From positions 62,001 to 126,000 of the forward strand of contig VXTM01000029.1 in NCBI GenBank assembly GCA_009837445.1: a stretch of 64,000 nt of DNA, read 5' to 3'. Under the pieces are notes generated by a model, which was not told the origin of the DNA, searched no databases, and saw only the letters and a list, made by a program, of their open reading frames with translations. A program made the position numbers and the translations under genes. This DNA is from Acidimicrobiaceae bacterium. GTDB lineage: Bacteria > Actinomycetota > Acidimicrobiia > Acidimicrobiales > Aldehydirespiratoraceae. This document shows positions 62,940-64,000 of the stretch, one piece after another; positions within the stretch are counted from its first letter, which is position 1, and each line of letters begins with the position of its first letter.

Positions 62940-63278
62940 ATGGGGATCAACGCGGAGCGAGCGGACGGAACCGTGATCGCGAAGGCCGACGGCCGCATCG
63001 ACAGTTCCAACTCGCGGGAGTTCCACTCCGAGTTGGAGGCCGTGGTGGCGGACTCCGACGCAGCGCTGGTTCTTGACTTCGAGGACGTCGCGTACATCAG
63101 CAGCGCCGGGATGCGAGTCATACTGCTGACAGCAAAGAGTCTCCAGAAGTCTGGAACGAAGTTCGCTCTCTGCTCGATGGACGACTCCATTCGTGAGGTC
63201 TTCAAAATCAGCGGCTTCGACAAGATCATTGAGATTCATCATTCCCAAGCCGAGGCACTCTCAGCGGTTAGTGCATAG
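62940..63278 (+). CDS. STAS-domain anti-sigma factor antagonist (RsbV/SpoIIAA-like)
   Basis: 112 residues, ATG with GGGAGA 7 bases upstream. A single STAS domain: GRIDSSNSREFHSEL near residue 18 and the phosphorylation loop DVAYISSAGMR with Ser55 at the regulatory position. Phosphorylation by an RsbW-type kinase and dephosphorylation by a PP2C phosphatase would control a sigma factor. A PP2C-type gene follows 31 bases later. Confidence 0.88.
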   Translation: MGINAERADGTVIAKADGRIDSSNSREFHSELEAVVADSDAALVLDFEDVAYISSAGMRVILLTAKSLQKSGTKFALCSMDDSIREVFKISGFDKIIEIHHSQAEALSAVSA

Positions 63279-63309
63279 GTAGAACTTCACTTCGCGAAAG
63301 AGGACCCGA

Positions 63310-64000
63310 ATGACGACGACCGAATCGCGGCAGAAGCACAAGATCCTCGTAGTCGATGACGAGCCGGATCTAGAGCCTCTGATGCTGCAGAGGATGCGGC
63401 GGTACATACGGACTGGCGTCTACGAATTCGTCTTTGCCAGGAACGGTGTCGAAGCACTAGAGGCTCTCGATATGGACGAGTCGATCGACATGGTGCTGTC
63501 GGATATCAACATGCCGAAGATGGACGGACTCACGCTCCTCGAGAGGATCCCGGACGTGGCTCCGGACATCCGCGCCGTAATCATCTCCGCGTACGGCGAC
63601 ATGAAGAACATCAGAATCGCCATGAATCGGGGCGCCTTCGATTTCGTCACCAAGCCGGTCGACTTCGACGACCTCAAGTTCACGATCGACCGGACACTGC
63701 AGCACATACGTGAGTGGCGAGAGGCTCTCAGCGCGAGAGACAAACTCGTCGTGCTTCAGAATGAACTGAACGTCGCAAGCATGATGCAGCAGTCCATTCT
63801 TCCCAACAAGTTCGCCCGGAATGACGACTACAAGCTGTTCGGCACCATGCAGCCCGCCCGCAACGTGGGCGGCGACTTCTTCGACGTGGTGGGCCTGTCC
63901 GACGGCAAGGTGGGACTGGCCATCGCCGACGTCTCCGGCAAGGGAGTCCCGGCGGCGCTGTTCATGATGTCGAGCCGCACGCTGCTGAAGGGCGCGGCCA
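63310..64000 (+). CDS. Response regulator fused to PP2C-type phosphatase (RsbU-like), cut by window end
   Basis: 230 residues are visible; the gene runs off the right edge without a stop. Residues about 8-140 are a receiver domain (ILVVDDEPDLEP, phospho-acceptor Asp65 in LSDINMPKMDG, switch Lys in VTKPVDFDD). A coiled linker follows, then the start of a SpoIIE/PP2C domain (SMMQQSILPNKF, GGDFFDVV, ADVSGKGVPAAL). It should dephosphorylate the STAS protein encoded upstream when activated by a histidine kinase. Confidence 0.88.
   Translation, partial: MTTTESRQKHKILVVDDEPDLEPLMLQRMRRYIRTGVYEFVFARNGVEALEALDMDESIDMVLSDINMPKMDGLTLLERIPDVAPDIRAVIISAYGDMKNIRIAMNRGAFDFVTKPVDFDDLKFTIDRTLQHIREWREALSARDKLVVLQNELNVASMMQQSILPNKFARNDDYKLFGTMQPARNVGGDFFDVVGLSDGKVGLAIADVSGKGVPAALFMMSSRTLLKGAA

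Overview
This 64 kb window is GC-rich and densely coded. It uses many GTG/TTG starts and many 4-base ATGA/GTGA gene overlaps, and it carries an F420-type (LLM) oxidoreductase gene, a VapBC pair and an RsbV/RsbU-type signalling pair. Together these suggest a chromosome of a high-GC actinobacterium. An Acidimicrobiia-like, possibly host-associated marine lineage is my inference; no rRNA or ribosomal marker is present to prove it. No stretch longer than about 210 bases lacks a gene, and I saw no tRNA, rRNA, insertion sequence or CRISPR array.

Layout. 0-1.6 kb: three small unknown genes and a VapBC toxin-antitoxin pair. 1.6-4.3 kb: an NCS2 permease fused to a C-terminal GHKL/anti-sigma-like domain, then an alpha/beta hydrolase. 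4.3-17.6 kb: a polyketide/branched-lipid locus. It holds one 3,223-residue type I PKS (KS-AT-DH-cMT-ER-KR-ACP-KS, the second module having lost its AT), a discrete ACP, a Sfp-type PPTase, a PhyH-type dioxygenase and an amidase. 17.7-25.4 kb: a plus-strand catabolic set with a Rieske oxygenase, flavin reductase, E1alpha/E1beta plus a free lipoyl domain, two SDRs, a methenyl-H4MPT cyclohydrolase homologue (Mch) and an LLM oxidoreductase. It ends in a two-copy hairpin repeat. 25.5-33.1 kb: a minus-strand operon for a BMP/nucleoside-type ABC importer with an IPNS-like dioxygenase and an esterase. 33.3-38.4 kb: a second Rieske oxygenase and a xanthine-dehydrogenase-type molybdoenzyme whose Mo and FAD subunits are fused. 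38.5-45.8 kb: a HEPN-like protein, then a minus-strand set (CoA ligase, HyuB, HyuA, cupin, VOC protein, histidine phosphatase).

45.9-62.7 kb is the most interesting part: an apparent methylated-amine/C1 island. It encodes an XRE-cupin regulator, an Amt transporter surrounded by tiny membrane proteins, TMAO demethylase (tdm, DUF1989+GcvT), malate-CoA ligase (mtkA, mtkB), a frameshifted malyl-CoA lyase, serine-glyoxylate aminotransferase, trimethylamine monooxygenase (tmm), a second flavoprotein monooxygenase, malate synthase G and a DadA/sarcosine-oxidase-like protein. Read together: trimethylamine -> TMAO (Tmm) -> dimethylamine + one-carbon unit on folate (Tdm), with part of the serine cycle (malate -> malyl-CoA -> acetyl-CoA + glyoxylate -> glycine) to assimilate the C1 unit. 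SHMT, hydroxypyruvate reductase, glycerate kinase and dimethylamine oxidation genes are not in the window. 62.9 kb to the end: a STAS anti-anti-sigma factor and the start of a response-regulator/PP2C phosphatase.
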